Part shown: positions 42,331 to 50,260 of the stretch, piece after piece
Layout of the letters: every line of letters starts with the position of its first letter
Numbering within the stretch: position 1 is the first letter of the stretch
Assembly: GCF_006715025.1 (NCBI RefSeq)
Contig: NZ_VFMK01000002.1
Coordinates: 11,918 to 75,917 of the forward strand
DNA length: 64,000 bases
From: Serratia fonticola
Lineage (GTDB): Bacteria > Pseudomonadota > Gammaproteobacteria > Enterobacterales > Enterobacteriaceae
Reading direction: 5' to 3'
Position numbers and translations under genes: made by a program
The notes under the pieces: generated by a model
Seen by the model: only the letters and a program-made list of their open reading frames with translations
Database searches by the model: none
Told to the model about the DNA's origin: nothing

Positions 42331-42961
42331 CTTATGGGAAAGAGGTCAAGTTCGTTAGGCTCCTGAGTTATGGGAAAGAGGTCAAGTTCGTTAGGCTCCT
42401 GAGTTATGGGAAAGAGGTCAAGTTCGTTAGGCTCCTGAGTTATGGGAAAGAGGTCAAGTTCGTTAGGCTCCCGAGTTATGGGAAAGAGGTCAAGTTCGTT
42501 AGGCTCCCGAGTTATGGGAAAGAGGTCAAGTTCGTTAGGCTCCTGAGTTATGGGAAAGAGGTCAAGTTCGTTAGGCTCCCGAGTTATGGGAAAGAGGTCA
42601 AGTTAGCTAGGCTCCCGAGTTATGGGAAAGAGGTCAAGTTCGTTAGGCTCCTGAGTTATGGGAAAGAGGTCAAGTTCGTTAGGCTCCCGAGTTGTGGGAA
42701 AGAGGTCAAGTTCGTTAGGCTCCCGAGTTGTGGGAAAGAGGTCAAGTTCGTTAGGCTCCTGAGTTGTGGGAAAGAGGTCAAGTTCGTTAGGCTCCTGAGT
42801 TGTGGGAAAGAGGTCAAGTTCGTTAGGCTCCTGAGTTGTGGGAAAGAGGTCAAGTTCGTTAGGCTCCTGAGTTGTGGGAAAGAGGTCAAGTTCGTTAGGC
42901 TCCTGAGTTGTGGGAAAGAGGTCAACTTCGTTAGGCTCCCGAGTTGTGGGAAAGAGGTCAA
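42331..42961. repeat. 18 tandem 36-bp iterons (replicon 2 inc array)
   Basis: Units begin at 42331 and every 36 bp up to 42943, each with the core TTRTGGGAAAGAGGTCAAG followed by TTCGTTAGGCTCCYGAG; the last unit has a different tail. A degenerate copy lies near 42260. The same core appears inverted upstream of the rep gene (43855-43875). Because 36 is a multiple of three, the array reads as a repetitive ORF, which is not a gene. It should titrate the initiator and set copy number and incompatibility. Confidence 0.92.
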
Positions 42962-42992
42962 GTAAGCACAGGGATTAAAGAGGCAAAGGGAG
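42948..42992. repeat. Right copy of sequence flanking the iteron array
   Basis: GGGAAAGAGGTCAAGTAAGC followed by ACAGGGATTAAAGAGGCAAA and GGGAG, matching 42268-42310 with only two or three differences. It suggests that the array expanded between copies of a once-duplicated unit. Confidence 0.8.
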
Positions 42993-43008
42993 AGTAGGTA
43001 GTAACTGT

Positions 43009-43728
43009 TTATTTTTTATCGAGAAAATTAAACAATAAGCGTCCATCATCTTCGGTTGTATAACTAACCTTTAATGGCGTCTTATCATTAATTTTCTTCA
43101 GCGCAGGTTCAAGGAAAGTGCGCTTCATTTCTGCAATATTATTTTTCTGCGAGGCCGGAAGCATAAATCTTTCACATAACCATTCATGTGAAGTTATCCA
43201 GACACCGGTGCTCCGGAACTGACAGAGACTTTCATAAAGTCGGATCACTCGGACACTATTGAGTTGGCCGCAGTCGTACAAAGAATATGTAGTGAACTGG
43301 GATGTCAAGCCGACAAGAAATGGCATGACTTTGTAGTTAAATTCAATCTGCCAAGAACCACGGCCTCTCTTCATTCCCGCTTCAGCCAGCCACGGACGTT
43401 TGACTTCTTCGAACTCACCTTCCTTTGGGTAGAAGGTTACCGTTGATTCCCCCAGGGCATTAACGCCAGCCTTAACATCTCGACTTGCGACAGAAGTTGC
43501 GACGTTGAAGTACCTGACGTAATCGGCAACGCTAATTTTGAATAGAGGCAATATATCCGAATCGTCATCTTGGCTGTCACTAAAATAGGTTTGTATAAGG
43601 CATAACCACAACACACGTTTTGCCTGAAGAGGCAGGTAATATGCCGCTTCTGTCAATTCATTAGACTGCTTGATGCTAGCGCGTTTTTTGAACGTTTTAG
43701 TAGCGGGCAAAGGTGGTTGAGTATCCAT
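43009..43728 (-). CDS. Rep_3 family iteron-binding replication initiator
   Basis: 239-residue initiator of the Rep_3 (RepB/RepE/Pi) superfamily with two winged helices: first domain around NELTEAAYYLPLQAKRVLWL and SVADYVRYFNVATSVASRDV, second around VRVIRLYESLCQFRSTGVW and WLCERFMLP. I chose ATG 43728 (MDTQPPLP), with AGG eight bases upstream; the longer frame runs back into the origin iterons. It binds the 22-bp-spaced sites upstream and the 36-bp array downstream. It is a second complete initiator beside RepA. Confidence 0.9.
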   Translation of the reverse strand: MDTQPPLPATKTFKKRASIKQSNELTEAAYYLPLQAKRVLWLCLIQTYFSDSQDDDSDILPLFKISVADYVRYFNVATSVASRDVKAGVNALGESTVTFYPKEGEFEEVKRPWLAEAGMKRGRGSWQIEFNYKVMPFLVGLTSQFTTYSLYDCGQLNSVRVIRLYESLCQFRSTGVWITSHEWLCERFMLPASQKNNIAEMKRTFLEPALKKINDKTPLKVSYTTEDDGRLLFNFLDKK

Positions 43729-43824
43729 TTTAATGCCTATGGGTAAATTATTATTCACCCATAATGACAGTGAAAACAGAAATTGCAAGCGTATCGAAAT
43801 ACTTATCCACCGGGAAAATTTAGC

Positions 43825-43846
43825 AATTATCCACAAGTGGATAATT
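43825..43846. promoter_or_regulatory. Inverted pair of DnaA boxes
   Basis: AATTATCCAC-AA-GTGGATAATT is a perfect 22-bp inverted repeat that contains TTATCCACA. A further TTATCCACC lies at 43803-43811, and two more boxes in the opposite orientation lie at 44059-44074 (GTGGATAAGTGGATAA). They mark the replicon 2 origin. Confidence 0.8.
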
Positions 43847-43854
43847 GATGACTA

Positions 43855-43975
43855 AACTTGACCTGTTTCCCATAGCTTGTTGACGCATATCCCATAACTT
43901 GTTGCTACGTAGCCCACAGATACATGCTTACTTTCCCATAAGATGTTAACCAATTTCCCATACTTAACATAGCGC
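43855..43975. other. Origin iterons of replicon 2, five sites spaced 22 bp
   Basis: TTTCCCATA-type 9-mers start at 43866, 43888, 43910, 43932 and 43954, exactly 22 bp apart: TTTCCCATA, TATCCCATA, TAGCCCACA, TTTCCCATA, TTTCCCATA. The first extends to AACTTGACCTGTTTCCCATA, the inverse of the 36-bp array core. With the DnaA boxes on both sides and AT-rich DNA to 44060 this is the probable oriV of the Rep_3 initiator and also its promoter region. Confidence 0.8.
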
Positions 43976-44137
43976 AGAACAGGTAGTACATGGCTTTCAG
44001 GGGGACTAAAAGAAGTAAAAGACAAAAAAGTATTAAAATATCCTTTAAAAATATGTCCGTGGATAAGTGGATAAACCTGAGTGAAGTATCCATTAAACCT
44101 CGGGTGTAATCAGAATATGTTAGTTTAGTTCTCTGGT

Positions 44138-44188
44138 GCTTCCTCGCTCACTCGCGGGCTCAGCCCGGTCGTTCGGCTGCGGCGAGCA
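44138..44188. other. Sequence resembling ColE1-type origin flank
   Basis: GCTTCCTCGCTCACTCGCGG and, after a short divergence, CGGTCGTTCGGCTGCGGCGA closely resemble, from memory, a conserved stretch beside ColE1/pMB1 origins. No RNAI/RNAII structure follows, so only this short motif is shared. Its role here is unknown. Confidence 0.45.
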
Positions 44189-44214
44189 CTACTGGTTCCA
44201 TCTTAAAGGCTTAT

Positions 44215-45489
44215 TTAACGGATCCTGGCATTGGGGATATCTTTCCAGCGCGTGGTATATGCAGGGGACAACATTTCTCGCTTCATCAGCCACTCAGGGG
44301 CAATCCCTCTCCCAGCAAACCAGACTTTGCCCTTACCCGAATTGTTGATCCCATCTAGAACCTTCATCAGCGCGTCGCTGTGCTCCCATGGCTGGACCTC
44401 GTCAAAAAGATTCAACTGGGACACGCCGCAAGGAGTGAAGTCGTTCAGCATCACGCCGGCCTTTGCATATCGATGCCCATCGAGCCAGATACGGTCAAGA
44501 GCCTTCACTGCGGCGCTAATGATGTCCCGGGTATCCCGGGTAGGCAGGAGCAGCTTTTCGCAGGCCATGTTGCCGTAATACGCTTCGTTGATGGCGAAAG
44601 GGGAGGTTTTGATAAAGACCGAGATATGCCGGCAGAACTGGTGCTCCCCCCGCAGCTTTTCGGCTGCGCGTTCGGCGTACTGGCAGATAGCCTGCCTCAA
44701 CGCTTCGTAAGTGGTAATGCGCTCCCCGAATGAACGGCTGCAGACAATCTGCTGCTTCGCTGGCGGAGCCTCTTCAAGAGATATACAGGCCTCACCGTTT
44801 AGCTCGCGCACGGTTCGCTCCAGCACCACAGTAAAGTTCTGGCGTACAAAGGCAGGGTTCATGCGCGCCAGCTGCAAAGCGGTTGTCACACCGAACGTAT
44901 TCAGCTTTTTACCGATGCGGCGCCCGACGCCCCAGATTTCTTCTACTGGTTGCAGAGAAAGTAACTTTTCTGTCCGCCGAAGATTACCGGTGGTCAGGGC
45001 CAGCACGCCCCCAAATTGTGGCCATTCTTTTGAGGCCCACTGTGCAGACTTGGCCAGCGTTTTTGTTGGGCCCATTCCGACACCGATCGTCAGTCCGGTT
45101 CCGCTTAAGACGTGCTCACGCAGCTGCCTGCCGAACGTTTCATAATCCGTACACCCATCAATGCCACGGATATCCAGAAACATTTCGTCAATCGAATATT
45201 GCTCCACGCGTGGCGCCAGCTCTTCCAAATGTGCCATGACCCGATTGCTCATGCTGGCGTAAAGCTCGTAGTTACTGGAAAAGGTGATTACGGGCTCAGG
45301 GAACTGCATTGCTTTCAGCTGGAACCAGGGGACACCCATCTTGATGCCCAGCTGCTTTGCTTCTTTCGAGCGTGCGATCACGCAGCCATCGTTGTTGCTC
45401 AAGACGACGACAGGTTTATTTCTCAGGTCTGGGCGAAAAACTTTCTCACAGCTTGCGTAGAAGCTGTTCACGTCAGCCAGGGCAAACAT
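44215..45489 (-). CDS. umuC: UmuC-family DNA polymerase V catalytic subunit
   Basis: 424-residue Y-family translesion polymerase (UmuC/ImpB/MucB type). The catalytic motifs are FALADVNSFYASCE at the N-terminus and QYSIDEMFLDIRG with the SxDE pair. Little-finger and C-terminal UmuC domains follow (ending TTRWKDIPNARIR). It overlaps umuD by one base and is expressed with it from a LexA-regulated promoter. Plasmid copies raise mutagenic tolerance to DNA damage in the host. Confidence 0.95.
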   Translation of the reverse strand: MFALADVNSFYASCEKVFRPDLRNKPVVVLSNNDGCVIARSKEAKQLGIKMGVPWFQLKAMQFPEPVITFSSNYELYASMSNRVMAHLEELAPRVEQYSIDEMFLDIRGIDGCTDYETFGRQLREHVLSGTGLTIGVGMGPTKTLAKSAQWASKEWPQFGGVLALTTGNLRRTEKLLSLQPVEEIWGVGRRIGKKLNTFGVTTALQLARMNPAFVRQNFTVVLERTVRELNGEACISLEEAPPAKQQIVCSRSFGERITTYEALRQAICQYAERAAEKLRGEHQFCRHISVFIKTSPFAINEAYYGNMACEKLLLPTRDTRDIISAAVKALDRIWLDGHRYAKAGVMLNDFTPCGVSQLNLFDEVQPWEHSDALMKVLDGINNSGKGKVWFAGRGIAPEWLMKREMLSPAYTTRWKDIPNARIR

Positions 45490-45923
45490 CAGTCCCGCCC
45501 CCGGGTTTTGTGGATAAAAGCCGTCACGACCCCAAAAATCTGGAGATTATCGGGATCGGGCCAAAGGGTAGGGTAAGCGGGATTCATCGCCTGTAGTCCT
45601 GGCCGGGATGTCAGTAGCAATTTTTTAACCGTGAACTCGCCGTCGATTTCGGCTATGACGATGTCGCCGTGCTGTGGCCGTTCGGCCTTGTCCACAATGA
45701 GCAGATCGCCGCTGTGCAGGCCAATGTCTCGCATTGAGTTGCCTATGGCCCGGACAAAGTAGGTGGAACTGCGCCGCTGGATGCAATATTCATTCAGGTC
45801 CAGCTCGGACTCCGTATAGTCGGATGCCGGGCTGGGAAAGCCGCAGGGTACCGTGTCCGCGAACAATGGAATCTGCAAAATTTCCGGCTCTTGAGACGCT
45901 TTTATAAACTGGATGGATGTCAT
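45489..45923 (-). CDS. umuD: UmuD-family SOS peptidase subunit
   Basis: 144-residue S24 peptidase-like protein that self-cleaves with RecA help and joins UmuC to form Pol V. The cleavage site CGFPSP, catalytic Ser in AIGNSMRDIGL and Lys in FTVKKLLLT are all present. A LexA box lies 15 bp upstream of ATG 45923. It precedes umuC in one operon. Confidence 0.95.
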   Translation of the reverse strand: MTSIQFIKASQEPEILQIPLFADTVPCGFPSPASDYTESELDLNEYCIQRRSSTYFVRAIGNSMRDIGLHSGDLLIVDKAERPQHGDIVIAEIDGEFTVKKLLLTSRPGLQAMNPAYPTLWPDPDNLQIFGVVTAFIHKTRGRD

Positions 45924-45937
45924 AGCTCTTACCTATT

Positions 45938-45957
45938 TACTGTATAAATATACAGTT
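45938..45957. promoter_or_regulatory. LexA (SOS) box upstream of umuDC
   Basis: TACTGTATAAATATACAGTT closely matches the consensus TACTG(TA)5CAGTA with intact CTG and CAG half-sites ten bases apart. It places umuDC under LexA control. Confidence 0.92.
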
Positions 45958-46080
45958 ATTATTTTAAGAAATTTCGCTTTCTGCAAGTGCTCTCATCGAG
46001 TGTTTATTCAATCCGCTGTTTCCTATGTGAAAAAAGTCAGGTCTGGGTTTTTGACTTATCGCTGTGTCATTTAATTATAC

Positions 46081-46180
46081 TTCTCATATTTATCTCAAAT
46101 ACTTCTCTTTATACTTGCCGGTGGGCAGGTAACGCGTATAATCTGTAAATAATTCTCATATTTATCTCATAAAGTTCTCT
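46081..46180. promoter_or_regulatory. parC centromere and parMR promoter
   Basis: Two 28-bp direct repeats (46081-46108 and 46153-46180) share TTCTCATATTTATCTCA followed by a TTCTCT block, and flank a promoter with TTGCCG (46115-46120) and TATAAT (46137-46142), 16 bp apart. ParR-type proteins bind such repeats both to repress the operon and to form the segregation complex. Confidence 0.78.
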
Positions 46181-46212
46181 AAATGCGCTTTAATTTATCT
46201 CAGGAGGCGAGC

Positions 46213-47169
46213 ATGAAAATCTATATCGATGACGGATCAACAAACATTAAATTGCAATGGATCGATGGTGGAGAGGTTAAACAATCAATCAGCCCAAACA
46301 GCTTTAAGCGTGAGTGGGCGGTGGCGTTTGGAGGTCAGCAGGCTTACAACTACATGCTGAATGGAGAGCAGTATTCATTTGACGCGATTAGCCCTGAGGC
46401 TGTGGTAACGACGAATGTGGCCTGGCAGTACAGTGATGTGAACGTGGTGGCAGTTCACCATGCGCTGCTGTGTACCGGCATTCCGCCTCAGGACGTCAGT
46501 ATCGTGGTTACATTGCCGCTGGCTGAGTACTACAACAAAAACAACCAGCCGAACGAAGACAACATCCGTCGCAAAAAGGATAACCTGATGCGCGCCGTGG
46601 AACTCAATGGCGGCAAAACGTTCAATATTTGCAGCGTTGAGGTTATGCCTGAGTCCATTCCGGCAGGATTTGATGTAGTGAAGGATCTCAAGGAGCTGGA
46701 CTCACTCCTGATCATCGATTTAGGGGGAACAACTCTGGATGTCTCGCAGGTTATGGGCAAGATGCGCGGGATTTCCCGAATCTTCGGTGATTCTTCTCTT
46801 GGCGTATCCCTGATGACCAGTGCTGTCAAAGATGCGCTGTCTGTGGCCAGAACGAAGGGAAGCAGTTATCTCGCTGATGACATCATCATTCATCGTAATG
46901 ATGAAGCCTACCTGGCATCGAGGATCAATGACACCTCCTGTGTGGCGCTGGTTCGTGAGGCGATGAATGACGCACATGGTCGTCTTGTTAACCGGGTTAT
47001 TGAAGCCGTCAGCCGCTTTGAGGGATACTCACATGTTATGGTCATCGGCGGTGGAGCTGAACTCATTGCTGATGCTGTCAGGGATCACTGTGCGGTCAGG
47101 GAAGAGCGTTTCTATAAAACTGACTCATCTCAGTTTGACCTCGTTAACGGCATGTACCTCATCGGATAA
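46213..47169 (+). CDS. parM: ParM/StbA actin-like partition protein
   Basis: 318-residue actin-like ATPase that polymerises to push plasmid copies apart. The phosphate-1 motif is IDDGSTNIKLQW, phosphate-2 is LLIIDLGGTTLDVS, and the adenosine motif is VMVIGGGAELI. ATG 46213 is preceded by AGGAGG; the longer frame from 46183 is rejected. It is followed after five bases by its adaptor ParR. This is the second partition system in the window, besides ParA/RHH. Confidence 0.95.
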   Translation: MKIYIDDGSTNIKLQWIDGGEVKQSISPNSFKREWAVAFGGQQAYNYMLNGEQYSFDAISPEAVVTTNVAWQYSDVNVVAVHHALLCTGIPPQDVSIVVTLPLAEYYNKNNQPNEDNIRRKKDNLMRAVELNGGKTFNICSVEVMPESIPAGFDVVKDLKELDSLLIIDLGGTTLDVSQVMGKMRGISRIFGDSSLGVSLMTSAVKDALSVARTKGSSYLADDIIIHRNDEAYLASRINDTSCVALVREAMNDAHGRLVNRVIEAVSRFEGYSHVMVIGGGAELIADAVRDHCAVREERFYKTDSSQFDLVNGMYLIG

Positions 47170-47174
47170 TCACT

Positions 47175-47561
47175 ATGGATACGCGACGCAAAATAATGTT
47201 TTACCTGAATCCCGAAACTAATGAAGCTGACCGTTTCGTCTGCCAGAAGACTGACGAAACGCCTCAGGGAGAAAGGGGACGTTTGTGGCGCGCCGCGCTA
47301 CTGACCGGTTTTGCCTTCGGTAAGCAGGACGAAAGGTTGCCTTATCTGTTCAGTGAGCTGTTAAATGATGGCACCTCTTTTGACGATCTTCTGCAGCTGC
47401 TGCGCGCGGTTTATCCGCGAGAGGTTGATGCTTTGCTACAGGGCCAGAGCAGGGGAGTGAGTGAAAGCGCCCCGGCATCCAGGACTGTAGCAGCCACAAC
47501 CGTCGATGAGGAAACCCGAAATAATGCTCGCCAGATGTTTGGAGGCCCGTCAAATGACTGA
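47175..47561 (+). CDS. parR: ParR/StbB partition adaptor protein
   Basis: 128-residue adaptor. The N-terminal RHH-like part begins MDTRRKIMFYLNPETN, helical repeats follow (RLWRAALLTGFAFGKQDERL), and the C-terminal tail is polar and should cap ParM filaments. It binds parC upstream of parM. The stop codon overlaps the next gene. Confidence 0.88.
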   Translation: MDTRRKIMFYLNPETNEADRFVCQKTDETPQGERGRLWRAALLTGFAFGKQDERLPYLFSELLNDGTSFDDLLQLLRAVYPREVDALLQGQSRGVSESAPASRTVAATTVDEETRNNARQMFGGPSND

Positions 47562-47895
47562 TCTAAAGGAACATGGTCGTCTGATTCGCCAGTTTTTGAA
47601 GGCTGCCAGGGAGCTGCAGGCTCTGGGGCTGGTAGAGGATGCGGAAAATAAAACACTGGCCAGTATCCAGCATGAGCTGGTCAGTCGTTCCACTCCTGGC
47701 GCGGGCTATAAGCAAGAATATCCTCGTCACGGTGCCCGCTGGGAGGAAGACGAAAAGCAGCAACTGATCGCGCGGGCCACAGCGGCTGATTTCGATGTTA
47801 ATGCTTTTGCCCGGGAGTACCAGCGTCGTCCGGAATCAGTTATCACCTGCATGACTCGTCTGGGCCTCATCGATAAGAATCACAACGCTCACTAA
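47554..47895 (+). CDS. Small protein downstream of parMR, SANT-like HTH
   Basis: 113-residue protein starting at ATG 47554 inside the end of parR. Its C-terminal half (ARWEEDEKQQLIARATAADF, then FAREYQRRPESVITCMTRLG) resembles a SANT/Myb-like helix-turn-helix. It is co-transcribed and translationally coupled with parMR, so it may belong to the stability operon (a StbC-like position) or link to the leading region. Function not recognised. Confidence 0.65.
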   Translation: MTDLKEHGRLIRQFLKAARELQALGLVEDAENKTLASIQHELVSRSTPGAGYKQEYPRHGARWEEDEKQQLIARATAADFDVNAFAREYQRRPESVITCMTRLGLIDKNHNAH

Positions 47896-48031
47896 CCTTC
47901 CCGAATCCGGCTGGCGGTAATCACACTGCCAGCAGTTCTGTCCATTCCTGTCTCTTCACATTCTGCTGTTCTCCCCCACACCGCTTAACCGTCGCACCGA
48001 GCCGGAAAAATTCAAGCCGCCAGCTGCGGCG

Positions 48032-48075
48032 CCCGTTCGCATTCCTTCCCTCTGGTCAGTCTTTTGCGCTGCGGC
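48032..48075. promoter_or_regulatory. Leading-region repeat core 1 (ssDNA-promoter-like)
   Basis: Core beginning CCCGTTCGCATTCCTTCCCT and ending TTTTGCGCTGCGGCC, 142 bp before the methylase-like ATG. First of five copies. The incoming transferred strand is the template strand here, the arrangement expected of Frpo-type single-stranded promoters. Function is inferred from recurrence and polarity. Confidence 0.6.
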
Positions 48076-48173
48076 CTTGCATCCGGAGCTGGATTTTTTC
48101 CAGCTGGCACGTTGCGTCGTGTGCGGTATGGCGGGAGCACACCGCAGACCGCCGGAAAGGAAGGAACGCCAGA

Positions 48174-48944
48174 ATGACGCAATTAACTCTGGAGATGGCA
48201 TTACCTGAAGCAACTCCCTGTAAACCAGCGCATACCGGGCAAAACGGTTACGACCATTACCACCGGGATTTTGTTCGCCTGTTTAGCGACATCGCGCGCT
48301 ACCATCACCGGCATGAAGTGTTCCGGGATTTCGTTGAGATGGCATCGATCGCTGTCCAGAATGCCTTTCTTCGCTCGCCGGAACTGGAACAAGAATATCT
48401 GACTATTGCGGGCCGTTATCAGCCTGATGATGTGAAACGTATGGCACACCTGCTGGCATGCCTCACCGGCGCGCTGGAGTGTCAGCCCGGTGATTTTCTT
48501 GGGCAGATCTTTATGGATCTGGAGATCGGCTCTGCGCATATGGGCCAGTTTTTCACTCCTTATCACCTTTCCCAGTTGATGGCTCGTCTTACCGCCAGCA
48601 ATGCGCGCGAGCAACTGAAGCACAAACCGTTTATCACATTACATGAACCCGCTGCCGGCGCCGGTAGCATGGTGATTGCTTTTGCAGAGGTGATGGCAGA
48701 GCAGGGCATTAACTATCAGGACAAACTCTTTGTCAGCTGCATGGATATTGACCCGGTGGCAGCGCATATGTGTTACCTGCAGCTGTCCTACCTGGGTATC
48801 CCCGCCGAAGTCGTGATCGGCAACTCTCTGACCCTTGATGTTCGTCGGACTTACCGGACGCCTCTATGGTACGTCGGGGGCTGGCAGGAACGGCTGGGAA
48901 CGACTGATGCTATCGATTCTCTGCGCCGGTTTCTCCGGGGATGA
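48174..48944 (+). CDS. N-6 DNA methylase-like protein, leading region
   Basis: 256-residue SAM-dependent methyltransferase fold. N-6 adenine methylase landmarks are MGQFFTPYHLSQLMARL, the SAM loop TLHEPAAGAGSMVIAFAE, and SCMDIDPVAAHMCYLQLS. The catalytic (N/D)PP(Y/F) motif expected after the VVIGNSLTLD strand is missing (RRTYRTPLWYVGGWQ instead), so catalysis is doubtful. It could act as a decoy or modifier that protects incoming DNA from restriction. It is the last leading-region gene to enter the recipient. Confidence 0.75.
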   Translation: MTQLTLEMALPEATPCKPAHTGQNGYDHYHRDFVRLFSDIARYHHRHEVFRDFVEMASIAVQNAFLRSPELEQEYLTIAGRYQPDDVKRMAHLLACLTGALECQPGDFLGQIFMDLEIGSAHMGQFFTPYHLSQLMARLTASNAREQLKHKPFITLHEPAAGAGSMVIAFAEVMAEQGINYQDKLFVSCMDIDPVAAHMCYLQLSYLGIPAEVVIGNSLTLDVRRTYRTPLWYVGGWQERLGTTDAIDSLRRFLRG

Positions 48945-49306
48945 TGGAAGGCCGGGGGCTTCCAGGGGGCGATGCCCCCGGCACACCCGGCCGGATAAGG
49001 ATGCCCGCCTCGGCGGGCCTGTACCGAAAAAAGCACTTCCGGTGTCCTCCAACCTGGCGCTCGTTATCTCCTGCCATCGCTTAAACGGTTGCACCGTGCC
49101 GTCAAAATTCAAGCCGCCGTCTGCGGCACCCGTTCGCACTCCTTCCCGTTGGTCAGTCGCTTGCGCTGCGGCTTTGCATCCGGGGCATGACTTTTGCCCG
49201 ATGGCCCGTTGCCTCCCGTCGCTCATGGCGGGAGACAACGACCCCCTTCGAAAGGAGGAACGCCAGAAGGAAGTTATTTTCGGACCATTACGCGAAGGAG
49301 AATGTT
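48945..49306. other. Intergenic region with hairpins and repeat core 2
   Basis: 362 bp without a gene: hairpins GGGGGC-GAT-GCCCCC (about 48965-48979) and GCCCGCC-TC-GGCGGGC (49003-49018), then the second leading-region repeat core. The hairpins may terminate the methylase transcript or act as single-strand structures during transfer. Confidence 0.5.
49129..49172. promoter_or_regulatory. Leading-region repeat core 2
   Basis: Core beginning CCCGTTCGCACTCCTTCCCG and ending GCTTGCGCTGCGGC, 178 bp before ATG 49307. It shares the preceding context CAAGCCGCCGTCTGCGGC-like with copy 1. Confidence 0.6.
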
Positions 49307-49591
49307 ATGAACGATCGTCAGGTAGTGCAAAACCTGCTGCAGGCAATGACAGATAAGCTGCTGATTTCATCCCCTGAGTTCGCCGCTACGCTGGCGCACT
49401 TTAATATCATCACAACGTATCAGGGCGTAAAAGGCGATCTGGATTGGGCGGGCCTGTGTGGCCGTGAAGCCAGTTTTTACGTGGACGTCTTCAGCGCCTC
49501 ATATCCAAAAGGTCAGCGCTATGAGTTCCACTGCCCGGGTGACGCAGAAGCCTTCGCTGCCGGCGCGCGTGATGGGGAGGTCATCCAGTGA
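49307..49591 (+). CDS. Unknown small leading-region protein
   Basis: 94-residue soluble protein with no recognised motif (begins MNDRQVVQNLLQAMTDKLL). GAAGGAG is seven bases upstream of ATG 49307. The following frame starts with GTG overlapping its stop codon. It is under repeat core 2. Early expression in recipients is inferred from position only. Confidence 0.6.
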   Translation: MNDRQVVQNLLQAMTDKLLISSPEFAATLAHFNIITTYQGVKGDLDWAGLCGREASFYVDVFSASYPKGQRYEFHCPGDAEAFAAGARDGEVIQ

Positions 49592-49756
49592 GCCTGTATA
49601 CCCTTCTGACGGCGGCCCGGGGCCGCCAGTGTTATCCGCCCCGGTACACCGGTGCGCGGCTGGCTACCGCGCCAGCACCTCACGACCCTGGCGGCGAATG
49701 TCCGCAGAACCATCGAGATTGAGCGGGAAATTACCGCAAGTTTTGCCCCGCGCTGA
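49588..49756 (+). pseudogene. Frameshifted small gene
   Basis: From GTG 49588 (overlapping the previous stop codon) the frame reads VSLYTLLTAARGRQCYPPRY and then derails near 49670 to a premature stop. In the +1 frame the sequence continues as QHLTTLAANVRRTIEIEREI and ends at TGA 49754-49756. The two parts together look like one roughly 55-residue protein broken by a one-base indel. Alternatively, the two frames are unrelated. Confidence 0.45.
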
Positions 49757-49806
49757 TGTTAACGCACCCTCACGGGCCGCCGGGAGGATTCACTGAGGTG
49801 ATGTAC

Positions 49807-50055
49807 ATGCAACCCATTTCTGCCCATTCAGTACCTGCCACTTTCAGAGAGCCGCCCGCAGAGCTGATGATATTTTCCCGCTCCATTTCAGATGACGACC
49901 TGTGCGCCTGGTGTAGGCATCTGTGGTACAGCCCCGGGGAGTCCAGCCTCTGCCAGCGCCACGAGGGGGGAGACTGGCCCGGCGCCACCGATGCAGACGG
50001 CTATTTCCGGCACTGTGGCGATTTTTCCCGCGCCGCGAATAATGACGCGCCCTGA
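49807..50055 (+). CDS. Cysteine-rich small protein, leading region
   Basis: 82-residue protein with a clustered Cys/His motif (LCAWCRHLWYSPGESSLCQR followed by H, then a later C) that could bind zinc. GAGG lies nine bases before ATG 49807; ATG 49801 is the alternative. It follows the frameshifted gene. Function not recognised. Confidence 0.5.
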   Translation: MQPISAHSVPATFREPPAELMIFSRSISDDDLCAWCRHLWYSPGESSLCQRHEGGDWPGATDADGYFRHCGDFSRAANNDAP

Positions 50056-50260
50056 AGGGCGCCTTTACCTTACTGACCTGCTCTGTGGACAACCGACTTT
50101 TGCGGGCGGGAAAAGCCTTCTGCAGGCTGAAGCCTGCAGGGACCGAATCCCGGCACCTGCGGCGCTCCGGCCCAGGTCCGAAGGTACTGAGATCATGCGA
50201 TTCAGGGCGGTAAATATTCCCGGTTTTGGGGTTAAAATGGTCGGATTTAAAATGTATAAA

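Noticed and set aside
42656..42961. Repetitive minus-strand ORF (LTSFPQLRSLTN repeats)
   Set aside because: It is only the 36-bp iteron array read in frame; there is no start context, and the unit is explained by initiator binding.
42331..42961. Regular repeat array considered as a CRISPR
   Set aside because: The whole 36-bp unit is conserved with no unique spacers, and no cas genes are present.
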